Shown: positions 51,026 through 59,816, counted from the first letter of the stretch. The stretch: 64,000 bases of DNA from Methylosinus sp. Ce-a6 (GCF_009811655.1 NZ_BGJX01000003.1:1-64000), one strand, 5' to 3'. Made by a program: numbers and translations. Notes: generated by a model not told the origin, from the letters alone.

Positions 51026-52465
51026 ATGCTCTTTTACGAACCGCTCTTCCTGTTCCTGTTCGCGCCCGCCGTCTACAGCCTCTATCTGCTCATCGGCGGC
51101 AATCGCGGCGCGCGTCTCGCCATTCTGCTCGCGGCGAGCCTTCTCTTCTACGCTTGGAGCGAGCCGCTCTTCGTCTTCGTCGTGCTCGCCTCCGCTTTCG
51201 CCGATGTCTTCATCGCCCGCCGCATCGCCGCGCTTCCGCCGCAAAGCAGGGCGCGCGAGATCTGGCTCGCGCTCGGCGTCTCGGCCAATCTCGGCCTGCT
51301 CGTCTATTTCAAATATGCGGGCTTTCTCGTCGCCAATCTCGATGAGATTTTGCGCGCCTTGACCCTGCCGGGCATCGCGCTTCCCGCGATCGCCCTGCCG
51401 ATCGGCGTCTCCTTCATCGTCTTCGAGAAGATCACCTTCCTCGTCGATGTGCATCGCGGCGTGACCGCGCCGGCGCAAAGCCTCTCGCTCTACGCCTTCT
51501 ATGTGTTCTTCTTTCCCAAGCTCCTCGCCGGGCCGATCGTGAAATATCACGACATCGCCGAGCAATTGGCGCGATTCCGCCATGCGACGAGCGAGGATTT
51601 CACCCTAGGCTTCTCGCGCTTCATGCTCGGCGTCGGCAAGAAGCTGCTTCTCGCCGACACGCTCGCCGGCGGCGCCGATCTCGTCTTCTCGCAGGACGCC
51701 GCGCATTTGGGCTTCCTCGACGCCTGGGCGGGCGTGCTGTTCTTCACCTTCCAGATCTATTTCGATTTCTCCGGCTATTCCGATATGGCGATCGGCCTCG
51801 CGCGCATGTTCGGCTTCCGCCTGCAGGAGAATTTCGACATGCCCTATGTGGCCGCGAGCGTCACCGAATTCTGGCGCCGCTGGCACATGTCGCTCACCTC
51901 CTGGATTCGCGACTATCTCTATATTCCGCTCGGCGGCAATCGGCGCGGCGAATTGCGCACGCAGGTCAATCTCTGGCTCTGCTTCCTCGCCTCGGGCCTC
52001 TGGCACGGCGCGGCTTGGACCTATGTCGCCTGGGGCGCCTATAATGGCCTCTTCCTCGTGCTCGATCGGCTGTTCCTGCTCGGTTGGCTGAAGCGCCGTC
52101 CGGTCTTTGTCGCCAATCTCCTCACCTTCTTCGTCGTGACGATCGGCTGGACCGTGTTTCGCGCCTTTTCCATGGAGCAGGCGGGCGCCTTTTACGCTGC
52201 CATGGCGCGGCCCTTCGCCGCCGGCGCCGAGGCTGTCGCCATTCCCGCCTATCATTTCGCCGTCCTCGCCATTGCGGCGGCGATCTGTCTTTCGCAGCGG
52301 CTCTATCTCTCCTTCGGCGACAGGCTCGGAGACAGTTACTCTTGGAGCCTCCATGCGCAACGCCATGCTTTCGCGCTGAACACCGCGCTGGCGCTGCTTT
52401 TCGTCTGCGCCGTCGGCAAGGGTCTCGCCGACCCGTTCAAGCCCTTCATCTATTTCCGGTTCTAA
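51026..52465 (+). CDS. MBOAT-family O-acyltransferase (AlgI-like)
   Basis: The 479-residue integral membrane protein has about eleven hydrophobic helices. MBOAT hallmarks are 'MLFYEPLFLFLFAPAVYSLY', 'FPKLLAGPIVKYHDIAEQL', 'YFDFSGYSDMAIGLARMFGF', 'FWRRWHMSLTSWIRDYLYIP' and the active His327 in 'ASGLWHGAAWTYVAWGAYNG'. AlgI homologues move acetyl groups across the membrane for exopolysaccharide acetylation. The next gene, four bases on, encodes an AlgX/AlgJ-like partner that would complete the transfer. Confidence 0.95.
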   Translation: MLFYEPLFLFLFAPAVYSLYLLIGGNRGARLAILLAASLLFYAWSEPLFVFVVLASAFADVFIARRIAALPPQSRAREIWLALGVSANLGLLVYFKYAGFLVANLDEILRALTLPGIALPAIALPIGVSFIVFEKITFLVDVHRGVTAPAQSLSLYAFYVFFFPKLLAGPIVKYHDIAEQLARFRHATSEDFTLGFSRFMLGVGKKLLLADTLAGGADLVFSQDAAHLGFLDAWAGVLFFTFQIYFDFSGYSDMAIGLARMFGFRLQENFDMPYVAASVTEFWRRWHMSLTSWIRDYLYIPLGGNRRGELRTQVNLWLCFLASGLWHGAAWTYVAWGAYNGLFLVLDRLFLLGWLKRRPVFVANLLTFFVVTIGWTVFRAFSMEQAGAFYAAMARPFAAGAEAVAIPAYHFAVLAIAAAICLSQRLYLSFGDRLGDSYSWSLHAQRHAFALNTALALLFVCAVGKGLADPFKPFIYFRF

Positions 52466-52469
52466 AACG

Positions 52470-53687
52470 ATGCGTCGCGCGCTCTCGCATCGCCTGCCGA
52501 TCTTCGCCGCCGCGGGCGCCGTCTCGTTCTTCTTTCTCGCGAGCCTATGGAATTACGCGGTCGAGCGCGATCATCCGAAATGGCGGCTGCGCAGCGCGCA
52601 ACCGCTCGCCGGCGTCGCCCGGCCCGCGCCGACCGAGCTCTCGCTCGAGAAAATTCTCTCCGGCGAGACACAGAAGAGCTTCTCGAGCAATCTCGCGCAA
52701 TCGCTGCCGGTGTTTCCCTTCGCCGTGCGCGCGCGCAATCAGCTTCTCTATTCGCTGTTCGGCGTCTCCGGCGCGCCCGGCCTCGTCGTCGGGCGCGGCG
52801 AGCAATTGTTCGAGCGTTTCTATATCGACGAATTCTGCCGGCGCGGCGCGCCGCCCGACGGGACGGCGCTCGCGCGCTGGGCGCAGCGCGTCGCCGAGAA
52901 CGAGGCCGCCGCCCATGCGCGCGGAAAGGGCTTCGCCTATCTGATCTCGCCGTCCAAGGCGTCGCAATATCCGCAATATTTCCCCGCCGGGACGAAATGC
53001 CCGGCGCTCGCGCGCGGAACCATCGACAAGCTCGCGCCCTATCGCGCGGCGCTCGACGCGCGCGGCCTTCGTTTCGTGGATTCGCCGGCGCTGCTCGAGG
53101 CGCGCAAGAAGGACTATGAGATCGATTTTTTCCCGCGCGGCGGCACGCATTGGAATCTGCTCGGCGCGGCGCTGGCGACGCGCGAGGCGACGCGCCTCAT
53201 CGGCGAAGAAGCAGGGCTCGGCCGCTTCGATTTCGACTGGCGCCGCGGCGATGTCGCCGAGGGAACGGATCGCGATCTGCTCGATCTGCTCAATCTTCTC
53301 TGGCCCGATCCGCATTATCCGGTCGCGGCCATCGTCCGCGCGCCGGGGGCGGAGAGGCGCTGCGAACGCGCGCCGCGGCTGCTCGCGCTCGGCGGCAGCT
53401 TCATGCGCGAGATCATCGTCGCGCTCGCCGCGGCGCCCTGTCCGCCTCAGATCGATTATTGGTTCTCCATGCGTCTCGCCAATGATGATTTCGATCTCAT
53501 TCGCTATCGCACGGAGCCCGGCGAGACCGGCAATGGCGAGCGGCGGCCGGCCGATCTCTCAGAGCTTCGCGCGAGCGCGGAAGCGGCCGACGCGATCCTG
53601 CTCGAGGAGAACGAGGCGAATATCGGCACGCTGAGCCAGGTGGAAAATCTCTGGCGCGCGCTGCATCCGGCGGCGGTCGCGAAATAG
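52470..53687 (+). CDS. AlgX/AlgJ-like SGNH acetyltransferase
   Basis: The 405-residue protein has one N-terminal membrane anchor (about 12-30, 'AAAGAVSFFFLASLWNYAVE') and a periplasmic SGNH-like domain. Recognisable parts are 'VVGRGEQLFERFYIDEFCRR', 'YLISPSKASQYPQYFPAGTK', the 'Asp...His-Trp' block in 'FPRGGTHWNLLGAALATREA' and 'LLALGGSFMREIIVAL', which supplies the Ser. It probably accepts acetyl groups from the MBOAT protein encoded just upstream and transfers them to a polysaccharide. The polysaccharide biosynthesis genes are not in this window. Confidence 0.88.
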   Translation: MRRALSHRLPIFAAAGAVSFFFLASLWNYAVERDHPKWRLRSAQPLAGVARPAPTELSLEKILSGETQKSFSSNLAQSLPVFPFAVRARNQLLYSLFGVSGAPGLVVGRGEQLFERFYIDEFCRRGAPPDGTALARWAQRVAENEAAAHARGKGFAYLISPSKASQYPQYFPAGTKCPALARGTIDKLAPYRAALDARGLRFVDSPALLEARKKDYEIDFFPRGGTHWNLLGAALATREATRLIGEEAGLGRFDFDWRRGDVAEGTDRDLLDLLNLLWPDPHYPVAAIVRAPGAERRCERAPRLLALGGSFMREIIVALAAAPCPPQIDYWFSMRLANDDFDLIRYRTEPGETGNGERRPADLSELRASAEAADAILLEENEANIGTLSQVENLWRALHPAAVAK

Positions 53688-53693
53688 CAAATG

Positions 53694-53730
53694 GTGAGTG
53701 GTGAGTGGGAAGCCCCTACTCACCACTCAC
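53694..53730. repeat. Inverted repeat between convergent genes
   Basis: GTGAGTGGTGAGT (53694-53706) and its exact complement ACTCACCACTCAC (53718-53730) lie between the SGNH gene and the EcsC gene. The arms contain repeated GTGAGTG units. There is no flanking T-run on the plus strand, so a terminator role is uncertain. Confidence 0.7.
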
Positions 53731-53743
53731 TACTCACTATTCC

Positions 53744-54583
53744 CTACTGCCTATCGGCGGTCTCGCTTCGCCCGGCCATTCGCGCATATTCGCGATAGAC
53801 GGTGTCGCGGCCATAGGCGCGCTCCAATCGCCGCACGGTGAAATGTCCGCGCGCCAGCGACTGGAAATGCCGCGTGAAGGCGAGATTGACGGCGGCCCCG
53901 CCCACTGCGCCGAGGATGGGCGCCGCCTGCGCCGCCGCCTTTTGCGACACGACGACGCCGAAGCGCGTCGAGATTTGCGCGACGAGCCGCGCGAGGACCG
54001 GCGCCGTCTCGTCCGCGACGGCGGTCGCCGCCACATAGCGCGCCGCATCGCTCACCGATTTGGCGAGCACGCCGCGAATGGCGAGATAGCCGCCCTCGAG
54101 AATATTGCCTTCCTCCGCATGGCCGCCGAAGGCGAAGACCTGCAGGCAGGCGAGCGTCGCCTCCGGATCGGCGAGGTCCTCGCCCTCGCCGCGGGCGATG
54201 TCGGCGATCGAGCGCAGCATGATGACGGTGGAGAGCGGCAGCTCGATCGGCAGGCTGGCGAGGCCGACCGCGCCGCCGAGCGCCCCGCTCGCCGCGGCGA
54301 GACGAAGATGCAGGCGCGAGCGGTCGCGCGGCGGCCCGGCGCGATCGAGGCTCGATATTGCGACGCGCAGCGCCGAGGCGAGGCCGCGGCGCGCCGCATT
54401 GGCGGCGACCTCCTGCAGCGCCGTCGGAACCATGCGGCCGGCGAAGCCGATCTGCCGTCCGGCGAGCGCGGCGAGCCGCTCGGCGAAGCTCGTGCGCTCC
54501 AGTATCGCCACCGCCGCCTGCAGAGCGGCGCGGTCGGCCTCTGTCATCGGCCGTTCGATCGCGACGGGAAGTCCCTGCGACAC
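53744..54583 (-). CDS. EcsC family protein
   Basis: The 279-residue protein shows the EcsC signature: 'GGAVGLASLPIELPLSTVIM', 'LRSIADIARGEGEDLADPEA', 'TLACLQVFAFGG' and 'APILGAVGGAAVNLAFTRHF'. EcsC is named from a Bacillus secretion operon, but its biochemical role is unclear. The GTG at 54583 is preferred because 'GGAGAG' lies upstream at normal distance; the next ATG (54547) has no ribosome binding site. Confidence 0.83.
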   Translation of the reverse strand: MSQGLPVAIERPMTEADRAALQAAVAILERTSFAERLAALAGRQIGFAGRMVPTALQEVAANAARRGLASALRVAISSLDRAGPPRDRSRLHLRLAAASGALGGAVGLASLPIELPLSTVIMLRSIADIARGEGEDLADPEATLACLQVFAFGGHAEEGNILEGGYLAIRGVLAKSVSDAARYVAATAVADETAPVLARLVAQISTRFGVVVSQKAAAQAAPILGAVGGAAVNLAFTRHFQSLARGHFTVRRLERAYGRDTVYREYARMAGRSETADRQ

Positions 54584-54754
54584 GCTGCTTCTCTCCGTTT
54601 CGGAGCGCCGTCGCCCCAGCCGATAAGATCGGACGAACCGGCCTTCGCCGCAAGAGCGGGCGCATCCTGTGCGTCGGCGCACTTTTATCCGGCGGCCAGT
54701 AGGTGAAGCATAAGACGGGCTTTCGAAAGCCGGGCGCGGGGCTTCCGCCGAGGG

Positions 54755-55306
54755 CTGCGCGTCGCGGCGCCGGTCGGCGTCGCCGCTCTTCTGGCGGGCC
54801 TCGCGCCGGTCTCCGCCTCGGCGCATGGCCGGGCCGGCGTGCTCGAGTGCAAGCTTTCCGGCGACAACGCCGCCCTCATCGTCGAGGAGCGCGCGGTCGA
54901 TTGCCTCTTCGAGGACGGCAGCGGCGCGCCGCCGGTCCATTATGTCGGCAATGTCACCAATGTCGGCGCGGTGATCGGCGTCGGCGGCCCGGGTGAGCTC
55001 GCCTGGGGCGTGGTGGCGGCGAGCGGCGCCGCGGGTCCGGGCGCTCTCGCCGGCGAATATGTCGGCGCGCATGGCTCCTTCGCGCTCGGCGTCGGCGGCG
55101 GCGGCTCTGTGCTCGTCGGCGGCTCCAGTGACACTGTGACGCTGCAGCCGATTTTGGTCGAGGCGAATACGGGCGTCATTCTCTCGGCGGGCATTGGCCA
55201 TTTGAGCCTGCGTTACGCGCCGGAGCCGGCGCCGCGCCACGTCCGCCATCATGGCCGCCACCACCACCACCACCATCATCATCACCATCACCACCATCAC
55301 CATTGA
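54755..55306 (+). CDS. DUF992 secreted protein with a 15-histidine C-terminal tail
   Basis: The DUF992 core covers 'GVLECKLSGDNAALIVEERA', 'NVGAVIGVGGPGELAWGVVA' and 'PILVEANTGVILSAGIGHLS'. In frame upstream lies a signal-peptide-like segment ('VAAPVGVAALLAGLAPVSAS') but no ATG, GTG or TTG precedes it after the stop at 54704. Only a CTG at 54755 is available, or a frameshift from a GTG at 54703. The next standard start (GTG, 54839) would lose the signal. The protein ends in 15 consecutive His codons (mixed CAC/CAT) before the stop, preceded by another His-rich stretch. Metal binding in the periplasm is plausible but unproven. Confidence 0.72.
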   Translation: MRVAAPVGVAALLAGLAPVSASAHGRAGVLECKLSGDNAALIVEERAVDCLFEDGSGAPPVHYVGNVTNVGAVIGVGGPGELAWGVVAASGAAGPGALAGEYVGAHGSFALGVGGGGSVLVGGSSDTVTLQPILVEANTGVILSAGIGHLSLRYAPEPAPRHVRHHGRHHHHHHHHHHHHHHH

Positions 55307-55342
55307 GAGTGAGGCGGGTCGGCGTGGGCGCCCGGCGGGCGC

Positions 55343-56074
55343 TCACGCGAAATCGATGATGCTGTCGGTGGGGAAATCATAGAGCTTGCCGGTCTCGCTC
55401 CAATCCGGCCGGCACAGCGCGACGAGCCTCGGCGCCAATTCCTCCGGCGTGCGCAGCGTCTGCGGATCTTCGCCGGGCATGGCGGCGGCGCGCATCTGCG
55501 TGCGCAGCGGGCCGGGATTGGCGAGCATCACCTTCACGGGCGAGGTGTTCTGCGTCTCGGCCGCATAGGTGCGGGCGAGCGCGTTCAGCGCCGCCTTGGT
55601 GACGGCGTAGGGGCCCCAATAAGGCTTGATGCGATGCGCCGCGCCGGAGGTGACGAAGACGGCCCGGCCGGCGTCGGACGCGCGCAAGAGAACGTCCATC
55701 GAGCGGATGAGGCGCCAATTGGCGGTGACGTTCACATCGAAGATGCGGCTCCATTGCGGCGGATCGACATGGGGGAGCGGCGCGAGCGGGCCGAGAAGGC
55801 CGGCGTTGCCGACCAGAATGTCGAGCTTCTTCCAGCGTTCATGGATGCAGGCGCCGAGCCGGTCGAGATTGTCGAATTCGCCGACGTCGAGCGGCACGAT
55901 CGTCGCCTGGCCGCCGAAGCCGACGATCTCGTCATAGAGGAATTCGAGCGCGCCTTGCCCGCGGGCGAGCGCGACGACATGCGCGCCCTCGCGGGCGAGC
56001 GCGACGGCCAGCGCCCGGCCGATGCCGCGCGAGGCGCCGGTGACGAGGGCGACGCGGCCTTGAAGAGTCGTCAT
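55343..56074 (-). CDS. Short-chain dehydrogenase/reductase
   Basis: The 243-residue classical SDR has the cofactor motif 'ALVTGASRGIGRALAVALA', the 'DILVGNAGLLGP' NAG motif, a catalytic Ser in 'VFVTSGAAHRIKPYWGP' and Tyr-x3-Lys in 'YAVTKAALNALARTYAAE'. It resembles the YciK/FabG-like group. The substrate is unknown. Its ATG overlaps the stop of the Uma2 gene (ATGA), so it is translationally coupled downstream of it. Confidence 0.92.
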   Translation of the reverse strand: MTTLQGRVALVTGASRGIGRALAVALAREGAHVVALARGQGALEFLYDEIVGFGGQATIVPLDVGEFDNLDRLGACIHERWKKLDILVGNAGLLGPLAPLPHVDPPQWSRIFDVNVTANWRLIRSMDVLLRASDAGRAVFVTSGAAHRIKPYWGPYAVTKAALNALARTYAAETQNTSPVKVMLANPGPLRTQMRAAAMPGEDPQTLRTPEELAPRLVALCRPDWSETGKLYDFPTDSIIDFA

Positions 56075-56622
56075 GCGAAAAAATCCTTCAGCGCGAGGTC
56101 GAGGCCCGGCGGGTCGAGCCGGATCGATCCTTCGGTCACGATCTCGAGCAGGAAGGTCGCCCCGGCGTCGCGCCGGTAATGCAGCACGGCGCGCCGGCCG
56201 AGATCGACGATGAGATAATGGGCGAGGCTCGCCACACGGAAATAGCCGGCGAGCTTCGCGCTCTTGTCCATGGTGTGGGAAGAGGGCGAGAGAACCTCGA
56301 CGATGATGGTAGGGGAGGGGGCGAGCATCGCCTCGGGCGCGATCGTCTCGCCGCAATTCACCAGCACGTCCGGCTCGTACACGGTGTGCGCGTCAACGGC
56401 GACGCCGAGGCTATCGACGAACGCCTCGCAGGGCGTTCCCGCACGGGCGATCGCATCGGCGAGAGCGCGCCAGATCTGCGCCTTGGCTCGGCCATGCTCG
56501 GCGCGCTCCGGGGCCATGGCGACGATCTCGCCATTCGCCAGCTCGTAGCGGCCCTCGTCCTGCCGCTCGGACCAGGCGAGGAATTCGGGGATCGTCATGA
56601 GCTTGCGGGCGGGCTCGGTCAT
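56071..56622 (-). CDS. Uma2 family (DUF820) PD-(D/E)xK nuclease-like protein
   Basis: The 183-residue protein has the restriction-endonuclease-like core: 'MTIPEFLAWSERQDEGRYEL', 'GEIVAMAPERAEHGRAKAQI', 'YEPDVLVNCGE', 'PTIIVEVLSPSSHTMDKSAK' and 'YLIVDLGRRAVLHYR'. Together these supply the Asp and Glu-x-Leu metal site. The biological role of Uma2 proteins is unclear. It lies between a DUF938 methyltransferase gene (6 bases) and the SDR gene. Confidence 0.9.
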   Translation of the reverse strand: MTEPARKLMTIPEFLAWSERQDEGRYELANGEIVAMAPERAEHGRAKAQIWRALADAIARAGTPCEAFVDSLGVAVDAHTVYEPDVLVNCGETIAPEAMLAPSPTIIVEVLSPSSHTMDKSAKLAGYFRVASLAHYLIVDLGRRAVLHYRRDAGATFLLEIVTEGSIRLDPPGLDLALKDFFA

Positions 56623-56628
56623 GAGCGC

Positions 56629-57252
56629 CTATCTAGCACGGCGCAGGCGAAACACGAGGGTGAGATTATTGGCCGGCATTTCGACGATGCGCGGCTGCGA
56701 AAATCCATTCTTCTGCGCGCAGGCGACGACGGTCTCGAGATCGCGCACGCCCCAGGCGGGATTGGTCGCGCGCAGGCTCACGTCGAATTCCTCATTGCTC
56801 GGCGCCGTATGGACGCCGCCGCGCTTATAGGGGCCGTAGAGACAGATGGGCGCGCCTTCGGGCAGCATCGACGCCGCGGTCGCGAACAGGCTTTCGGTCG
56901 ATTCCCAGGGCGAGATATGGACCATGTTGATGCAGATGATCGCATCGGCCTTCGCTATGGGCCAGGGCGTCTGCGTCGCATCGAGCGCGAGCGGCGCGCG
57001 TAAATTCTCGAGGCCGCTCGCCGCGACCCAGGCGGCGACGCTCTCCCGCGCCCTCTCGTCGCGATCCGTGGGCTGGAAGACGAGGCCCGGCAGATGGGCG
57101 GCGAAATGCGCGGCGTGCTCGCCCGTGCCGCTGGCGATCTCCAGCACGAGGCCTTTTGCCGGCAGCTCCTCGCGCAGCACGTCGAGAATCGGCCCGCGAT
57201 TGCGCGCGGCGGCGGGAGCAAAGAGGCGTTTATCGTCTTCGGCTTGCGTCAT
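56629..57252 (-). CDS. DUF938 class I SAM-dependent methyltransferase
   Basis: The 207-residue protein matches DUF938 throughout: 'LFAPAAARNRGPILDVLREE', 'LVLEIASGTGEHAAHFAAHL' (SAM motif I), 'LVFQPTDRDERARESVAAW', 'ADAIICINMVHISPWEST' and 'ICLYGPYKRGGVHTAPSNEE'. The acceptor is unknown. The ATG at 57252 gives the standard family N terminus; an upstream in-frame ATG at 57279 adds nine unrelated residues. It starts the run of three coupled genes. Confidence 0.9.
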   Translation of the reverse strand: MTQAEDDKRLFAPAAARNRGPILDVLREELPAKGLVLEIASGTGEHAAHFAAHLPGLVFQPTDRDERARESVAAWVAASGLENLRAPLALDATQTPWPIAKADAIICINMVHISPWESTESLFATAASMLPEGAPICLYGPYKRGGVHTAPSNEEFDVSLRATNPAWGVRDLETVVACAQKNGFSQPRIVEMPANNLTLVFRLRRAR

Positions 57253-57339
57253 GCGGGCGGTTTCCTCATGCGTCTTCAAGCAAGGAAGAGGCCGTCGCGG
57301 CGGCGTCCGCTTCGTCGTCGAGCATGCATGTCGGCGAAA

Positions 57340-57441
57340 TAGAGCGTTTCCAGCCGAAGTGGACGCCGGTTCGGCGTCGGAAACGCGCTAAAACAAAAGC
57401 TTAGAGTCTTTTCCTGTTTCAATGAAACAGGAAAAGACTCT
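57340..57441. repeat. Two-hairpin intergenic element, copy C
   Basis: This is the cleanest copy. The outer stem is GCGTTTCC (57344-57351) with GGAAACGC (57379-57386). The inner stem is GACGCCG / CGGCGTC (57362-57378). A linker AAAACAAAAGC follows, then a perfect 19-bp hairpin (57403-57421 with 57423-57441) around a single A. It lies between the DUF938 gene and the FitAB module. Confidence 0.9.
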
Positions 57442-57556
57442 CGTGGCGAAGCGAATGGCAGAGCACGCCATGAAGACTCCCCCGCAGCTGGCGGCGCCTC
57501 GGGGCTCCTTCCGCCGCTCCCGATTTTCGGGGGCTCCGACTTGCTCGCGACAGGTC

Positions 57557-57976
57557 TCATTCACCCCATGGATTCGTCACCTCGACGTCGAGATCGGCGA
57601 AATCGCGCCGATTGCGCGTGACGAGCCGCGCGCCGAGGGCGAGCGCAATGCCGGCAATCTGCGTGTCGCGATGGTCGACTGTCCGTCCGCTGCGGCGGCG
57701 CGAGGCCGCGAGCCGCCCAGCCGCTTCGGCCGCCTTCTCGTCGAAGGCCGCAATGCGACCGCTGAACGCCGTTTTCATCATCTGGCCGAGCGCGGCGGAG
57801 AGTTCCGTTTTCCTTCGGCTCGGGTCGAGAAGCTCCAAGCCGAAATGCAGCTCCATCAGCGAAATCGAAGATATCCAGACCGAAGACAGGGCATGGCGAT
57901 CCAGCCACGCCAGCACCAATGGATGCGGTCTCGCTTTGACGAGCTCCGAAACGACATTCGTGTCGAGCAGGATCAC
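57557..57976 (-). CDS. PIN-domain toxin, VapC/FitB type
   Basis: The 139-residue PIN ribonuclease has the acidic residues in 'MILLDTNVVSELVKARPHPL' (Asp5), 'WISSISLMELHFGLELL' (Glu), 'TVDHRDTQIAGIALALGARL' (Asp) and 'TRNRRDFADLDVEVTNPW' (Asp). It overlaps the antitoxin gene by four bases. The FitB-like opening (LLDTNVVSEL) fits with the FitA-like antitoxin. The target RNA is unknown. Confidence 0.93.
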   Translation of the reverse strand: MILLDTNVVSELVKARPHPLVLAWLDRHALSSVWISSISLMELHFGLELLDPSRRKTELSAALGQMMKTAFSGRIAAFDEKAAEAAGRLAASRRRSGRTVDHRDTQIAGIALALGARLVTRNRRDFADLDVEVTNPWGE

Positions 57977-58230
57977 TCGAATTCGGCCGGCCGCGCAGAT
58001 GACGCTCCGCGGAGCTCCAAGGCCGTCACTTCCTCATCGGAGAGGCCGATTTCGGAAAATCGCGCGGCGAGGCGGGAGGCCCATCCGAAGTCTTCGGCTT
58101 CTCGGCCGCCGACTGCCGCTTCTATGATGCGGCGGACCTCTTCCTCCATGCTGCGCCCATGTTTCGCCGCTCGACGCCGAAGCTTCTGCTTCACGTCCTC
58201 GGCGAGATTTCGTACGAGCAACTGAGCCAT
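57973..58230 (-). CDS. FitA-like RHH antitoxin
   Basis: The 85-residue protein starts 'MAQLLVRNLAEDVKQKLRRR' and 'HGRSMEEEVRRIIEAAV', the N-terminal ribbon-helix-helix domain of FitA/StbC-like antitoxins. The C-terminal 'GWASRLAARFSEIGLSDEEV' tail probably occupies the PIN active site. Its promoter has TTGACG and TATGAT, with two TGATATCA sites across the -10, so it should autorepress. Confidence 0.92.
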   Translation of the reverse strand: MAQLLVRNLAEDVKQKLRRRAAKHGRSMEEEVRRIIEAAVGGREAEDFGWASRLAARFSEIGLSDEEVTALELRGASSARPAEFE

Positions 58231-58244
58231 GCGGGATGTCCGGC

Positions 58245-58261
58245 TGATATCAATGATATCA
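58245..58261. promoter_or_regulatory. FitAB operator: two adjacent TGATATCA palindromes
   Basis: TGATATCA-A-TGATATCA is both a tandem and an inverted repeat. It overlaps the -10 hexamer of the antitoxin promoter and begins 15 bases before the ATG. RHH dimers could bind each 8-bp half. Confidence 0.75.
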
Positions 58262-58285
58262 TAGCAGAGCCTGCCGACGCGTCAA
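58258..58285 (-). promoter_or_regulatory. FitAB module promoter
   Basis: On the minus strand the -35 TTGACG (58280-58285) and the -10 TATGAT (58258-58263) are separated by 16 bases, upstream of the antitoxin start at 58230. Confidence 0.7.
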
Positions 58286-58301
58286 TCCGCCCCCCTGCCG
58301 C

Positions 58302-59816
58302 TCAGCTCGCCTCCGCCAATAGCGAGAGCTGCGTGCGCACGCGCTCTTCCGTCACATCGGTGAGCGTCGTCGGATAGTCGCCCGTGAAGCAATGATCGGT
58401 GAATTGCGGCCGTTGGGGATCGCGCTTCGCCTCGCCCATGGCGCGGTAGATGCCGTCGATCGACAGAAAGGCCAAGCTGTCCGAGCCGATATACTGCCGC
58501 ATCTCCTCGAGGCTGTGCGTCGCGGCGAGGAGCTTCTCCTTCTGCGGCGTGTCTATGCCGTAATAGTCCGGATGGGTGATCGGCGGCGAGGAGATGAGGA
58601 AATGCACCTCGAGCGCGCCGGCGTCGCGCATCATCTGCACGATCTTCACCGAGGTCGTGCCGCGCACAATGGAGTCGTCGATGAGGATCACGCGCTTGCC
58701 GGCGACGACGGAGCGATTGGCGCTGTGCTTCAAACGCACGCCGATCTCACGCACCGATTGCGTCGGCTGGATGAAGGTGCGGCCGACATAATGGTTGCGG
58801 ATGATGCCGAGCTCGAAGGGAAGCCCCGACTCGCGCGCATAGCCGATGGCGGCGGGCACGCCGGAATCGGGCACCGGCACGACGACGTCGGCCTCGATCT
58901 TCTGCTCGCGGGCGAGCTGCGCGCCCATGGCCTTGCGCACCTCATAGACGGGGCGGCCGTGCACGATGGAGTCCGGGCGCGCGAAATAGATATATTCGAA
59001 GATGCAGGGGCGCATCGGCTGCGGCGGGAAGGGCTTGACGCTCTCGAGCCCTTCCTCCGAGATGACGACGATCTCGCCATTCTCGACGTCGCGCACGAAG
59101 CGCGCGCCGATGATGTCGAGCGCGCATGTCTCGGAGGCGAGAATATATTTGCCGTCGAGCTCGCCGATCACGAGCGGGCGGATGCCGAGCGGATCGCGCG
59201 CGCCTATGAGCTTCTTGTTGGAGAGCACGACCAGCGAATAAGCGCCCTCTATGGAGCGCAGCGCCTCGATGAAGCGCTCGACCAGCCGCGTCTTGCGGCT
59301 GCGCGCCACGAGATGGAGGATCACCTCCGTGTCGGAGGTCGATTGGAAGATCGCGCCTTCCTCGATCAGATCGCGGCGCAGCGTATGCGCATTGGTGAGA
59401 TTGCCATTATGGCCGATGGCGAAGCCGCCGGTGTTGAGCTCGGCGAAGAGCGGTTGGACGTTGCGCAGGATCGTCTCGCCGGTCGTGGCGTAGCGGACAT
59501 GGCCGATCGCCGAATTGCCGGGCAGGCGCTCGATCGTGCTCTCTTGAGAGAAATGATCGCCGACGAGGCCGAGGCGGCGCTCCGAATTGAAGCGCTTGCC
59601 GTCGAAGGCGACGATGCCCGCGGCCTCCTGGCCGCGGTGCTGCAGCGCATGCAGTCCGAGCGCGGTGAGCACCGTCGCCTCGGGATGGTCGAAAATGCCG
59701 AAGACGCCGCAATATTCGCGCAGCCGGTCGCCGTCGAGATCGTCGTCGGAGATGTTCGACTCGGGGATGTTCGACATGGAAGGACGCCCGCCGCCGTCCA
59801 GGTCAGAACCGTTCAT
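58302..59816 (-). CDS. purF: Amidophosphoribosyltransferase
   Basis: PurF makes phosphoribosylamine in the first step of purine synthesis. The 504 residues include a 35-residue propeptide ending at the catalytic Cys36 ('RLREYCGVFGIFDHPEA'). Also present are 'HALQHRGQEAAGIVAFDGK', 'GHNGNLTNAHTLRRDLIEEG' and the PRPP loop 'RVILIDDSIVRGTTSVKIVQ'. It lacks the Cys ligands of the FeS-type enzyme in obvious form; this was not fully checked. A two-hairpin element lies upstream, separating it from cvpA, a common purF neighbour. Confidence 0.97.
   Translation of the reverse strand: MNGSDLDGGGRPSMSNIPESNISDDDLDGDRLREYCGVFGIFDHPEATVLTALGLHALQHRGQEAAGIVAFDGKRFNSERRLGLVGDHFSQESTIERLPGNSAIGHVRYATTGETILRNVQPLFAELNTGGFAIGHNGNLTNAHTLRRDLIEEGAIFQSTSDTEVILHLVARSRKTRLVERFIEALRSIEGAYSLVVLSNKKLIGARDPLGIRPLVIGELDGKYILASETCALDIIGARFVRDVENGEIVVISEEGLESVKPFPPQPMRPCIFEYIYFARPDSIVHGRPVYEVRKAMGAQLAREQKIEADVVVPVPDSGVPAAIGYARESGLPFELGIIRNHYVGRTFIQPTQSVREIGVRLKHSANRSVVAGKRVILIDDSIVRGTTSVKIVQMMRDAGALEVHFLISSPPITHPDYYGIDTPQKEKLLAATHSLEEMRQYIGSDSLAFLSIDGIYRAMGEAKRDPQRPQFTDHCFTGDYPTTLTDVTEERVRTQLSLLAEAS

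Noticed and set aside
53744..55303. Reading the EcsC frame as one 519-residue protein starting at 55303
   Set aside because: The upstream part is the antisense of the poly-His DUF992 gene (Val/Met run) and has no homology. EcsC begins at 54583.
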